The position numbers and the translations under genes were made by a program. The notes under the pieces were generated by a model. That model ran no database searches. It was not told where the DNA came from and saw nothing but the letters and a program-made list of their open reading frames with translations. From Algibacter marinivivus (GTDB lineage: Bacteria > Bacteroidota > Bacteroidia > Flavobacteriales > Flavobacteriaceae), in the NCBI RefSeq assembly GCF_003143755.1, contig NZ_QFRI01000001.1, forward strand, positions 1,510,051-1,574,050: a stretch of 64,000 nt of DNA, read 5' to 3'. Below, one piece after another: positions 54,769 to 62,671 of the stretch. Numbering within the stretch: the stretch's first letter is position 1; every line of letters starts with the position of its first letter.

Positions 54769-55938
54769 ATGGAGCATATTAATAAGAATAGACTGTTTTT
54801 AGCAAGTTGTTTAGCCTTAATTACTACAGCGATGACGTTTGCCATTCGTGCACGATTGGAAACCGTTTTTGGTCCCGAAGGCGTTGGTTTAACTTTAGAG
54901 CAAATTGGTTATGCTTTTGCACCAGCATTTTTTGGATTTACAATAGCTATGATTATTGGTGGGCCGTTAGTAGATTTATTAGGTATTAAAAAAATAACGT
55001 GGATGGCGTTTATAACGCATGCTGTTGGTATTGTGTTAACGTTGATGGCAGACTCGATGACGTCACTATTTATTGCAACACTTTTTATAGGAATTGGTAA
55101 TGGATTTGTGGAAGCTGCCCTAAACCCCATGGTAGCATCAATGTACCCTGAGGAAAAAACTAAAATGCTAAATCGGTTTCATGTATGGTTTCCTGGTGGT
55201 ATCGTAATAGGTGCATTGGTAGGTTGGCTTGTTATGGATGTTTTAGGATTAAGTTGGCAAGTTATGGTAGGCACTTTGTTTATACCTTTAGTGGTTTACG
55301 GATTCTTGTTTTTAGGACAAAATATTCCTGTAACAGAGCGTGTGCAGTTGGGTATTAGTAATAAAAAAATGTTTTCCAGTGTTTTAAAACCTTTGTTTTT
55401 ATTCATGGTAGCCTGTATGTTTTTAACTGCTGCTTCAGAATTGGGGACTACACAACGTATAGAATCTTTGTTAAAAGCATCGGTGGCTAAACCATTGCTA
55501 GTACTAGCATTTATTAATGGTATTATGGCTTTGGGACGTTTATTTGCTGGTCAGGTTGTTCATAAATTAAGTCCTTCGGGAATGTTGTTATATTCTGCAA
55601 TATTTACGTTTGTAGGCTTGTGGTTACTAACCATATCTAGTGGTGGTATGACGTTTGTTGCGGCTGCAGTTTTTGCGGTAGGCGTTACCTTTTTCTGGCC
55701 AACAATGCTCGGTTTTGTAGCAGAGTATTTACCAGAAACTGGTGCTTTGGGACTTTCAATAATGGGAGGTGCAGGTATGTTTTCAGTATCAATCGTATTA
55801 CCTGTAATGGGTAATTTAATGGATAATGCAAGTGCTGCGGAAGCGTTACGAACCATGTCTATTTTACCTGCGATACTTATTGTAGCGTTTTTAGGATTAC
55901 ATATGTATATGAAAAAAAGAAATAAAGTAGAAGCTTAA
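54769..55938 (+). CDS. MFS sugar transporter
   Basis: 389 residues and about twelve membrane helices: NRLFLASCLALITTAMTFAIRARLE, GPLVDLLGIKKITWMAF (motif A-like GxxxDxxG loop), MYPEEKTKMLNRFHVWFPGGIVIGALVGWLVMDV and LGFVAEYLPETGALGLSIMGGAGMF. The inner-membrane importer of the pathway, 29 bp after the previous gene and 8 bp before the Gfo/Idh/MocA gene. Confidence 0.88.
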   Translation: MEHINKNRLFLASCLALITTAMTFAIRARLETVFGPEGVGLTLEQIGYAFAPAFFGFTIAMIIGGPLVDLLGIKKITWMAFITHAVGIVLTLMADSMTSLFIATLFIGIGNGFVEAALNPMVASMYPEEKTKMLNRFHVWFPGGIVIGALVGWLVMDVLGLSWQVMVGTLFIPLVVYGFLFLGQNIPVTERVQLGISNKKMFSSVLKPLFLFMVACMFLTAASELGTTQRIESLLKASVAKPLLVLAFINGIMALGRLFAGQVVHKLSPSGMLLYSAIFTFVGLWLLTISSGGMTFVAAAVFAVGVTFFWPTMLGFVAEYLPETGALGLSIMGGAGMFSVSIVLPVMGNLMDNASAAEALRTMSILPAILIVAFLGLHMYMKKRNKVEA

Positions 55939-55945
55939 ATAGAAT

Positions 55946-57094
55946 ATGAGTAGGAAATTAAGAATGGGAATGGTTGGCGGTGGTGCTGACTCATTTATAG
56001 GAGATGTACATAGAAAGGCTGCGGCCATTGATGGGATGATTGAATTGGTATGTGGTGCATTTAGTAGTACTGTGGAAAAATCTATTGCATCTGGTTTAGC
56101 ACTTGGCTTAGACGAAAGCCGATGTTATGGTACGTTTGAAGACATGATGCAAAAGGAAAAAGCATTGCCAGAGGATGTGAGAATGGATTTTGTGGCTATT
56201 GTAACGCCTAATCATATGCACTTTCCACCAGCAAAAATGGCTTTAGAGCATGGGTTTCATGTTGTTTCAGATAAACCTGTAACTTTAACTTTAGAAGAAG
56301 CTGAAGCACTGGAAAAGATTGTTGCAAAAAGCGGAAAGCTATTTGCGCTTACACATAATTACACTGGCAATTCTATGGTAAAACAAGCCAAAGCTATGGT
56401 GGCAAAAGGAGAACTTGGAACTATTAGAAAAATACAAGCACAATATTTACAAGGTTGGTTATCGACGTCTTTGGAGAAAACCGAACAAAAGCAGGCGGCT
56501 TGGAGAGTAGACCCAAAACGTTCTGGTATTGGTGGTGCTTTAGGAGATATTGGGACGCATGCTGAAAACCTAATTGAATACATTACCGGATTAAAAATAG
56601 AGGAAATTGCTGCAGATCTAGGACGATTTGGAGAAGGTCGTGTTTTGGATGATGATGGTAATATGTTGATGCGTATGGAAAATGGTGCGAAAGGCACAAT
56701 TTCTATCTCGCAAATTGCTTTAGGTGAAGAAAACAACTTAGGTATTAAAGTGTATGGTACAAAAGGTAGTTTAGAGTGGTATCAAGAAAATCCGAATGAA
56801 TTGATTACACGTTGGTTGGAAGCACCCAAAAAAATATACACACCAAACGGCAATGGTTTGCATGATGAAGCGCTAGCGGTTTCCAGAATTCCTGCCGGAC
56901 ATCCTGAAGGGTATTTAGAGGCTTTTGCTACTATTTACAAAAATTTTGCGACACATGTGAATGCTGTTAATGAAGGGAAATATATTGACAAACCAGATTA
57001 TCCAACGGTTGCCGATGGTGTTCGTGGTATGAAATTTATTTATGCTGCTGTGGAAAGTGATATTAATAACGCAGCTTGGACGAAAATAAACTAG
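55946..57094 (+). CDS. Gfo/Idh/MocA-family NAD(P)-dependent oxidoreductase
   Basis: 382 residues. Rossmann start MGMVGGGADSFIGDVHRKAAAI, the family signature VSDKPVTLTLEEAEAL (Lys-Pro) and the catalytic His/Asp region RSGIGGALGDIGTHAENLIEYIT. Cytoplasmic sugar dehydrogenase or, for this operon type, a 3-keto-sugar reductase. Followed by a structured repeat before the next gene. Confidence 0.9.
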   Translation: MSRKLRMGMVGGGADSFIGDVHRKAAAIDGMIELVCGAFSSTVEKSIASGLALGLDESRCYGTFEDMMQKEKALPEDVRMDFVAIVTPNHMHFPPAKMALEHGFHVVSDKPVTLTLEEAEALEKIVAKSGKLFALTHNYTGNSMVKQAKAMVAKGELGTIRKIQAQYLQGWLSTSLEKTEQKQAAWRVDPKRSGIGGALGDIGTHAENLIEYITGLKIEEIAADLGRFGEGRVLDDDGNMLMRMENGAKGTISISQIALGEENNLGIKVYGTKGSLEWYQENPNELITRWLEAPKKIYTPNGNGLHDEALAVSRIPAGHPEGYLEAFATIYKNFATHVNAVNEGKYIDKPDYPTVADGVRGMKFIYAAVESDINNAAWTKIN

Positions 57095-57110
57095 ATTTTA
57101 AAACTAAAAT

Positions 57111-57205
57111 TGGCGGGTACACCCGCGTTAGGGATTGAACGGCATGTTTAAAATCCCCGATTTAGGAGGGATTGAGTAGTGAAAGCCCAACCCTTGTGGT
57201 AACGC
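57111..57205. repeat. structured repeat copy 1 (GCGTTAGGGAT...TAACGC)
   Basis: Starts GGCGGGTACACCCGC and GCGTTAGGGATTGAAC, ends AAGCCCAACCCTTGTGG then TAACGC. The ends GCGTTA and TAACGC close a stem. A second copy lies at 62557-62648. Both are placed before a gene inside an operon. Confidence 0.75.
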
Positions 57206-57224
57206 AAAAAACCAAAATATAAAT

Positions 57225-58277
57225 ATGAAAACTATAAAAGGACCAGCAGTATTTTTAGCCCAATTTGCCGGAAGTGAAGCGCCATTTAACTCGTTAGATG
57301 GTATTTGTAAATGGGCTGCAGATTTGGGGTATAAAGGCATACAAATACCAACTTGGGAATCGGGTTTAATTGACATAGAGAAGGCTGTTGATAGTCAAAC
57401 CTATTGTGATGAGTTGAAAGGAAAAGTGGCGTCGTACGGCTTGGAAATCACAGAATTATCGACCCATTTACAAGGACAATTGGTAGCGGTAAATCCTGCG
57501 TATGATAACATGTTTGATGGGTTTGCACCAGAGTCGGTACGAGGTAACCCAAAAGCGAGAACCGAATGGGCGATAGATTTTGTAAAAAAATCTGGAACAG
57601 CAAGCGCGCGTTTGGGTTTAAAGGCACATGCTACGTTTTCGGGAGCGCTCATGTGGCATACTGTGTACCCATGGCCACAGCGTCCTAACGGATTGGTAGA
57701 GATGGGCTTTAAGGAATTGGCGGCGCGTTGGTTACCTATTTTAAATCATTTTGAAGAGCAGGGTGTGGATGTGTGCTATGAAATTCATCCGGGAGAAGAT
57801 TTGCATGATGGGATATCGTATGAGCGTTTTTTAGAGGCTACGGGAAATCATAAACGCGCTAATATTCTATATGACCCTAGTCATTTTGTGCTACAACAGT
57901 TAGATTATTTGGCGTTTATAGATATTTACCATGAGCGTATTCGTGCGTTTCATGTAAAGGATGCAGAGTTTAATCCAACTGGAAAGCAAGGTGTTTATGG
58001 TGGTTATGCCGATTGGAAAGATCGTGCAGGACGTTTTAGAAGTTTGGGTGACGGACAGGTAGATTTTAGCGGTATTTTTTCAAAACTGACTAAATACGGG
58101 TTGGATTTATGGGCGGTTATGGAATGGGAATGCTGCATAAAATCTTCAGAGCAAGGCGCAAGAGAAGGCGCACCATTTATTCAAAAACATATTATTGAAG
58201 CGGCAACGCGTAGTTTTGATGATTTTGCTGGTGGTGCTATTGATGCCGATTATTTGAAAGGTATTTTGGGAATTTAG
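57225..58277 (+). CDS. cytoplasmic TIM-barrel sugar isomerase/epimerase-like protein
   Basis: 350 residues without signal. Metal-site regions: LEITELSTHLQGQLV, VDVCYEIHPGEDLHDG, ILYDPSHFVLQQLDY, IRAFHVKDAEFNP and WAVMEWECC. This is the xylose-isomerase-like (AP_endonuc_2) family frequent next to Gfo/Idh/MocA genes. Likely isomerises or cleaves the keto-sugar; not provable here. Confidence 0.87.
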   Translation: MKTIKGPAVFLAQFAGSEAPFNSLDGICKWAADLGYKGIQIPTWESGLIDIEKAVDSQTYCDELKGKVASYGLEITELSTHLQGQLVAVNPAYDNMFDGFAPESVRGNPKARTEWAIDFVKKSGTASARLGLKAHATFSGALMWHTVYPWPQRPNGLVEMGFKELAARWLPILNHFEEQGVDVCYEIHPGEDLHDGISYERFLEATGNHKRANILYDPSHFVLQQLDYLAFIDIYHERIRAFHVKDAEFNPTGKQGVYGGYADWKDRAGRFRSLGDGQVDFSGIFSKLTKYGLDLWAVMEWECCIKSSEQGAREGAPFIQKHIIEAATRSFDDFAGGAIDADYLKGILGI

Positions 58278-58287
58278 GAACAATTAA

Positions 58288-59289
58288 ATGAAAATAGCAA
58301 ACTGTAAATCAACTATGTTAAAATCAACATTTTATTTATTATTAGGATTTGTCTTTTTTGCAAGTATATCCTGCCAGTCTAAAGACGAAAAAATTAAAGT
58401 TTTAATTGTTGATGGACAAAATAATCACGTAGTGTGGCCTAAATCAACAATAATGATGAAGCAATATTTGGAAGAAAATGGTGCGTTTCAAGTTGATATT
58501 TCTAGGACTCAATTCTTGAATAAAAGTGAAACGTTTAGTGAATGGTTAGCATTAGCGGATGTTCCTAAAGGTGTTGAAGGTAAACCGAAAACGGATCCAG
58601 ATTTTAATCCAGATTTTTCAAAATATGATGTTGTTATTTCTAATTTTGGCTGGCAGGCAGCATCTTGGTCTGAGAAAACAAAGACGGAATTTGAGGCTTA
58701 TGTTAATAATGGTGGCGGTTTTGTTAGTGTCCATGCTGCTGATAATAGTTTTCCAGAATGGAAAGCATATAATAAAATGATTGCTATTGGTGGTTGGGGA
58801 AATAGAAATGAAAAAGATGGGCCTTATTTATACGTGGATAAAGATAATATGCCTAAAAGAGATTATACTGAAGGAGCTGCAGGTAGGCATGGTCCCAAAG
58901 AACCATTTCTTGTGACTACTTACAATAAAGAACATCCAATTACAAAAGGTATGCCTGATTCATGGATGCATACCAGTGATGAATGTTATGCGTTTTTAAG
59001 AGGGCCTGCTGAGAATGTAACTATTTTGGCTACAGCAGTATCAAGTAAAAAAGCACCAGAGTTAGAACAAAAAGAACCCGTAGCAATGGCTATAGATTAT
59101 GGTAAAGGCAGAGTTTTTCATACAACTCTTGGTCACGATACAACATCATTTGAATGTGTTGGTTTTATAACGCTTTTAAGACGAGGCGTTGAATGGGCAG
59201 CTACAGGGCAAGTTATTAATAATGAGATGCCTGAAGATTTTCCTACTGCTCAAAAAATAGCTTCTAGGTCTTTTAAATTACAGAAATAA
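58288..59289 (+). CDS. ThuA-domain lipoprotein
   Basis: 333 residues, or 324 if the ATG at 58315 is used (MLKSTFYLLLGFVFFASISC gives a tidy lipobox). The domain has IKVLIVDGQNNHVVWPKSTIMMKQYLEENG, NGGGFVSVHAADNSFPEWKAYNKMIAIGGWG, and MHTSDECYAFLRGP. ThuA-like proteins are glutamine-amidotransferase-fold enzymes linked to trehalose or disaccharide C-3 oxidation. Last gene of the plus arm. Confidence 0.85.
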   Translation: MKIANCKSTMLKSTFYLLLGFVFFASISCQSKDEKIKVLIVDGQNNHVVWPKSTIMMKQYLEENGAFQVDISRTQFLNKSETFSEWLALADVPKGVEGKPKTDPDFNPDFSKYDVVISNFGWQAASWSEKTKTEFEAYVNNGGGFVSVHAADNSFPEWKAYNKMIAIGGWGNRNEKDGPYLYVDKDNMPKRDYTEGAAGRHGPKEPFLVTTYNKEHPITKGMPDSWMHTSDECYAFLRGPAENVTILATAVSSKKAPELEQKEPVAMAIDYGKGRVFHTTLGHDTTSFECVGFITLLRRGVEWAATGQVINNEMPEDFPTAQKIASRSFKLQK

Positions 59290-59458
59290 TTAGAAATACT
59301 ACTATTATAAATAATATTCAAAGTAAGATTTGCTAAAAATCCGTTATAAAATTAAGTTTTTTGAAACAAAAGGACCAAATAATAGAAATTTCTATAATTG
59401 TTGTCAAAAACTCTATAATTTTTAACTATTTAAAAAAATAATGCTTTAGTTTTACATT

Positions 59459-59530
59459 GTGAAAAATTCAAAAAATAAAATACGTTGTTCTACTCCCGGT
59501 TTGCCAGTGCGCAATCGCCGCCTTTTCTAA
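59459..59530 (+). CDS. upstream mini-ORF with Arg codons (candidate leader peptide 1)
   Basis: A GTG-started frame of 23 codons ends in STPGLPVRNRRLF. Four of the codons are Arg (CGT, CGC, CGC, CGC), three of them within the last six. The codon-rich stretch is the GC-rich island of the region, so it seems under selection. A shorter frame could begin at GTG 59507 (MRNRRLF). No strong terminator follows it directly. Confidence 0.45.
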   Translation: MKNSKNKIRCSTPGLPVRNRRLF

Positions 59531-59643
59531 TGCTCAAATATTAGTAAAAACCTAACGTAATTTTAATTTTTCAAAAAGTGTCTAAAAATTTTCTCATAGT
59601 ATTTCAAAACAAAGTTAATTCAACAATTAACAACAGTTCTATT

Positions 59644-59673
59644 ATGCGCCGCAAATTTCCACGTCGCCCGTAA
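59644..59673 (+). CDS. arg leader peptide MRRKFPRRP
   Basis: A 9-residue ORF with four Arg codons (CGC CGC ... CGT CGC) precedes the arginine biosynthetic genes. CGC-rich runs stand out in this low-GC window. It is followed within 20 nt by competing hairpins, the layout of an amino-acid attenuator. The start is an ATG; no SD, as usual here. Confidence 0.7.
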   Translation: MRRKFPRRP

Positions 59674-59681
59674 GGGTATGC

Positions 59682-59719
59682 TTCAATTTATTGAACTAGG
59701 TGAGTCCAGTTCAGCTTTT
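59682..59719 (+). terminator. arg attenuator: competing hairpins
   Basis: Antiterminator TTCAA (59682-59686) with TTGAA (59691-59695); terminator-like arms TGAACTAGG (59692-59700) and CCAGTTCA (59706-59713) with loop TGAGT, then GCTTTT. The two share 59692-59695 so they exclude each other. The T-run is only four long, so termination strength is uncertain. Confidence 0.5.
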
Positions 59720-59756
59720 AAAAAACAAAATAATTGACAATAATATAAGTAAGGAA

Positions 59757-60380
59757 ATGAAGGTTGTAATAGCCGATATATCACATATAAAATACGCTAA
59801 TGATATTTGCGAAACCATTGAAGCTTCTGCTCAAGTAAGAGGAACAGGTATTGCAAAACGTACACCTGAGTATATTTCAACAAAAATTGAAAATGGTAAT
59901 GCAGTAATTGCACTTGACGGTGAAACATTTGCAGGATTTTGTTATATAGAAAAATGGGGCCATGGGAAATTTGTTGCCAATTCAGGATTAATTGTTCATC
60001 CAGATTATAGAGGTCAAGGTCTAGCAAAAAAAATTAAGCATAAAGTTTTTGAGCATTCCAGAAATAAGTTTCCAAATGCAAAGGTTTTCAGTATCACTAC
60101 AGGTTTACCAGTGATGAAAATGAATAGTGATTTGGGATATAAACCTGTTACGTTTTCAGAACTCACAGACGATCAAACCTTTTGGGATGGCTGTCAAACC
60201 TGTAAAAATTACGATGTTTTAACACGTACAAATAGAAAAATGTGTTTGTGCACAGGAATGCTTTATGATCCTAAAAAAGTTAAAAAAGAAGATAAAGCTG
60301 AGGTTAAAGAAAAAGCATTTAAAAGATTAAAAAGAATTAAAGAGGCATTGTTTCTTAAAAAAGAAAAAAATAAAAAGTAA
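59757..60380 (+). CDS. GNAT acetyltransferase, candidate N-acylglutamate synthase
   Basis: 207 residues from the ATG at 59757 (MKVVIADISHIKYANDICE); a GTG at 59700 is in frame but falls in the leader hairpin. GNAT acetyl-CoA motif in LIVHPDYRGQGLAKKIKHKVFEHS, followed by FSITTGLPVMKMNSDLGYKPV. A Cys set CQTCKNY ... MCLC at about residues 144-166 may bind metal. First gene of the arg operon, its stop overlapping argG's ATG (TAATG), so it likely does the ArgA step (acetyl- or succinyl-glutamate). Confidence 0.75.
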   Translation: MKVVIADISHIKYANDICETIEASAQVRGTGIAKRTPEYISTKIENGNAVIALDGETFAGFCYIEKWGHGKFVANSGLIVHPDYRGQGLAKKIKHKVFEHSRNKFPNAKVFSITTGLPVMKMNSDLGYKPVTFSELTDDQTFWDGCQTCKNYDVLTRTNRKMCLCTGMLYDPKKVKKEDKAEVKEKAFKRLKRIKEALFLKKEKNKK

Positions 60381-61555
60381 TGAAAAAATTAGTGATAGCA
60401 TATAGTGGTGGATTAGATACTTCATATTGTGCGGTAAGTTTATCGAAAGAATATGATGTACATGCAGTAAGTGTCAATACAGGTGGTTTTACAACTGAAG
60501 AAATAAAACATATAGAAAGTAATGCATATAAAATGGGTGTTTCTACGTACAAAAATATTGATGCGGTAGCTACGTTTTATCAAAAAGTAGTGAAGTATTT
60601 GATATTTGGGAATGTTTTAAAAAACAGTACATACCCACTTTCTGTTAGTGCAGAACGTATTATTCAAGCTATTGAAATTATTGAATACGCCAAAAGTATT
60701 GATGCTGAATATATAGCTCATGGAAGTACGGGAGCAGGGAATGATCAAGTGCGTTTTGATATGATTTTCCAAACTTTGGCACCTGGAATTAAAATTATAA
60801 CACCTATTAGAGATCAAAAATTAACGCGACAAGAAGAAATTGATTATTTAAAATCTGAGGGTATTGATATGCCTTGGGAAAAATCTAAATACTCTGTTAA
60901 TAAAGGGCTTTGGGGAACTAGTGTTGGTGGTGTTGAAACTTTGGAGTCTGAAAAACCATTACCTAGTGAAGCATATCCGTCTCAATTAGAAAAAGAAGGT
61001 GAAGAAAAAGTATCATTAACATTTAAGAATGGTGAATTTGTAGCATTAAATAGTGAAGAGAATACACCAGAAGTAAATATTGAGAAATTAAACGATATCG
61101 CTTCGGCTTATGCTATTGGTAGAGATATCCACGTTGGAGATACCATTGTTGGTACAAAAGGTCGTGTTGGTTTTGAAGCTGCGGCGGCTTTAATTACTGT
61201 AAAAGCACATCATTTATTAGAGAAGCATACACTTACTAAATGGCAGTTACAGCATAAAGAATATCTGTCTAGTTTTTATGGCATGCATTTACACGAAGGT
61301 CAGTATTTAGATCCTGTAATGAGAGATATAGAAGCTTTTTTGCAAAGTTCTCAAAACATGGTTTCAGGCAATGTAGTGGTAACTTTAAAGCCATATCACT
61401 TTTCTTTAGATGGTATTGTTTCTGATCATGATTTAATGTCGAGTAAGTTTAGTACATATGGAGAAGAAAATAAAGCTTGGACTGCTGATGATGCAAAAGG
61501 TTTTATTAAAATAATAGGAAACCAAAATAAAATATACAGACAAGTAAATTCTTAA
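60380..61555 (+). CDS. argG: argininosuccinate synthase
   Basis: 391 residues. ATP pyrophosphatase motif VIAYSGGLDTSYCAVSL at the start, AHGSTGAGNDQVRFD, and citrulline-site region SKYSVNKGLWGTSVGG. Joins citrulline and aspartate. Overlaps the GNAT stop codon by one base and is followed 4 bp later by argC. Confidence 0.96.
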   Translation: MKKLVIAYSGGLDTSYCAVSLSKEYDVHAVSVNTGGFTTEEIKHIESNAYKMGVSTYKNIDAVATFYQKVVKYLIFGNVLKNSTYPLSVSAERIIQAIEIIEYAKSIDAEYIAHGSTGAGNDQVRFDMIFQTLAPGIKIITPIRDQKLTRQEEIDYLKSEGIDMPWEKSKYSVNKGLWGTSVGGVETLESEKPLPSEAYPSQLEKEGEEKVSLTFKNGEFVALNSEENTPEVNIEKLNDIASAYAIGRDIHVGDTIVGTKGRVGFEAAAALITVKAHHLLEKHTLTKWQLQHKEYLSSFYGMHLHEGQYLDPVMRDIEAFLQSSQNMVSGNVVVTLKPYHFSLDGIVSDHDLMSSKFSTYGEENKAWTADDAKGFIKIIGNQNKIYRQVNS

Positions 61556-61558
61556 GCT

Positions 61559-62536
61559 ATGATTAAGGTTGGAATAATAGGAGGTGCAGGATATACTGCG
61601 GGAGAGTTAATTAGATTATTAATTAATCATCCTGAAACGGAAATTGATTTTGTGTATAGTACAAGTAACGCTGGAAACAAAATTAGCAAAGTGCACCAAG
61701 ATTTGGTTGGTAGCTTAGATTTGAAATTTACAGATACTGTGAATCCTAATATTGATGTTTTGTTTTTGTGTTTGGGACACGGGAATTCGGTTAAATTCTT
61801 ATCTGCAAATACATTTTCGGATAATACTAAAATTATTGATTTAGGAAATGATTTTAGATTAGAAGCCGATAAGATTTTTAATGGAAAGACATTTGTTTAC
61901 GGGTTACCAGAATTGAATAAAGAAGCTATTGTAGATGCTAAATATATTGCTAACCCAGGTTGTTTTGCAACAGCTATTCAATTAGGGTTATTGCCATTGG
62001 CAGATGCTGGTTTGATTAAAAAAGATGTGCATATTAACGCAGTTACTGGTGCCACAGGTGCTGGAACATCATTATCTGCAACAACGCATTATACCTGGAG
62101 AGATAATAACTTTTCGTATTACAAACCCTTTACGCATCAGCATTTAGGAGAGATTAATCAATCTGTGAATCAGTTGCAAAATGATTTTTCATCGGAAATT
62201 ATTTTTATGCCAAATAGAGGTAATTTTTCTAGAGGGATTTTTGCAACCATTTATACTGATTTTGAAGGAACAGTTGAAGATGCAAAAGCGATTTATAAAT
62301 CATTTTATGCAGGTGCTAAATTTACATTTGTATCAGATGAATTTTTACATATGAAACAGGTAGTAAACACAAATAAGTGTTTGGTGCATTTGCATAAACA
62401 TAACGGCAAATTATTAATTACGAGTTGTATTGATAATTTATTGAAAGGTGCTTCTGGACAAGCAGTACAGAATATGAATTTAATGTTTGGCTTAGAAGAA
62501 ACAACAGGATTAGGATTAAAGGCAACTTACTTTTAA
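61559..62536 (+). CDS. argC: N-acetyl(succinyl)-gamma-glutamyl-phosphate reductase
   Basis: 325 residues. NADP motif GIIGGAGYTAGELIRLL, catalytic Cys in YIANPGCFATAIQLGLLPL and HQHLGEINQSV. Reduces acylated glutamyl phosphate. Third gene of the arg operon; the structured repeat lies before proC. Confidence 0.96.
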   Translation: MIKVGIIGGAGYTAGELIRLLINHPETEIDFVYSTSNAGNKISKVHQDLVGSLDLKFTDTVNPNIDVLFLCLGHGNSVKFLSANTFSDNTKIIDLGNDFRLEADKIFNGKTFVYGLPELNKEAIVDAKYIANPGCFATAIQLGLLPLADAGLIKKDVHINAVTGATGAGTSLSATTHYTWRDNNFSYYKPFTHQHLGEINQSVNQLQNDFSSEIIFMPNRGNFSRGIFATIYTDFEGTVEDAKAIYKSFYAGAKFTFVSDEFLHMKQVVNTNKCLVHLHKHNGKLLITSCIDNLLKGASGQAVQNMNLMFGLEETTGLGLKATYF

Positions 62537-62556
62537 AATTGAGTAAGCACATAACA

Positions 62557-62648
62557 GTGGCGCGTTAGGGATAGTAGTGGAAAGCCCACAGCGACCTTTT
62601 TGGGAGCGAGGACTTGTAACGGATAGCCCGACCCTTGTGGTAACGCCA
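62557..62648. repeat. structured repeat copy 2 (GCGTTAGGGAT...TAACGCC)
   Basis: TGGCGCGTTAGGGATAG at the start, GTGGAAAGCCCAC hairpin within (GTGG/CCAC), TAGCCCGACCCTTGTGG then TAACGCCA at the end. Same boundary boxes as copy 1 at 57111-57205, with a different middle. Confidence 0.75.
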
Positions 62649-62671
62649 AAAAGAATAAAAAAAATAATATT

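Larger units (their letters stand above)
59290..59756 (+). other. 467-bp leader region of the arg operon
   Basis: Mostly AT-rich but with GC-rich islands at two mini-ORFs (59459-59530 and 59644-59673). A perfect hairpin GTTAATT-CAAC-AATTAAC lies at 59614-59631 between them. A weak -7 candidate TAGTTTTA is at 59447-59454. Everything beyond the two mini-ORFs and hairpins is unremarkable. Confidence 0.6.

Noticed and set aside
59700-59756. GTG start giving 19 extra residues to the GNAT protein
   Set aside because: It lies within the attenuator hairpin and the added residues are not GNAT-like; the ATG at 59757 gives a normal first strand.
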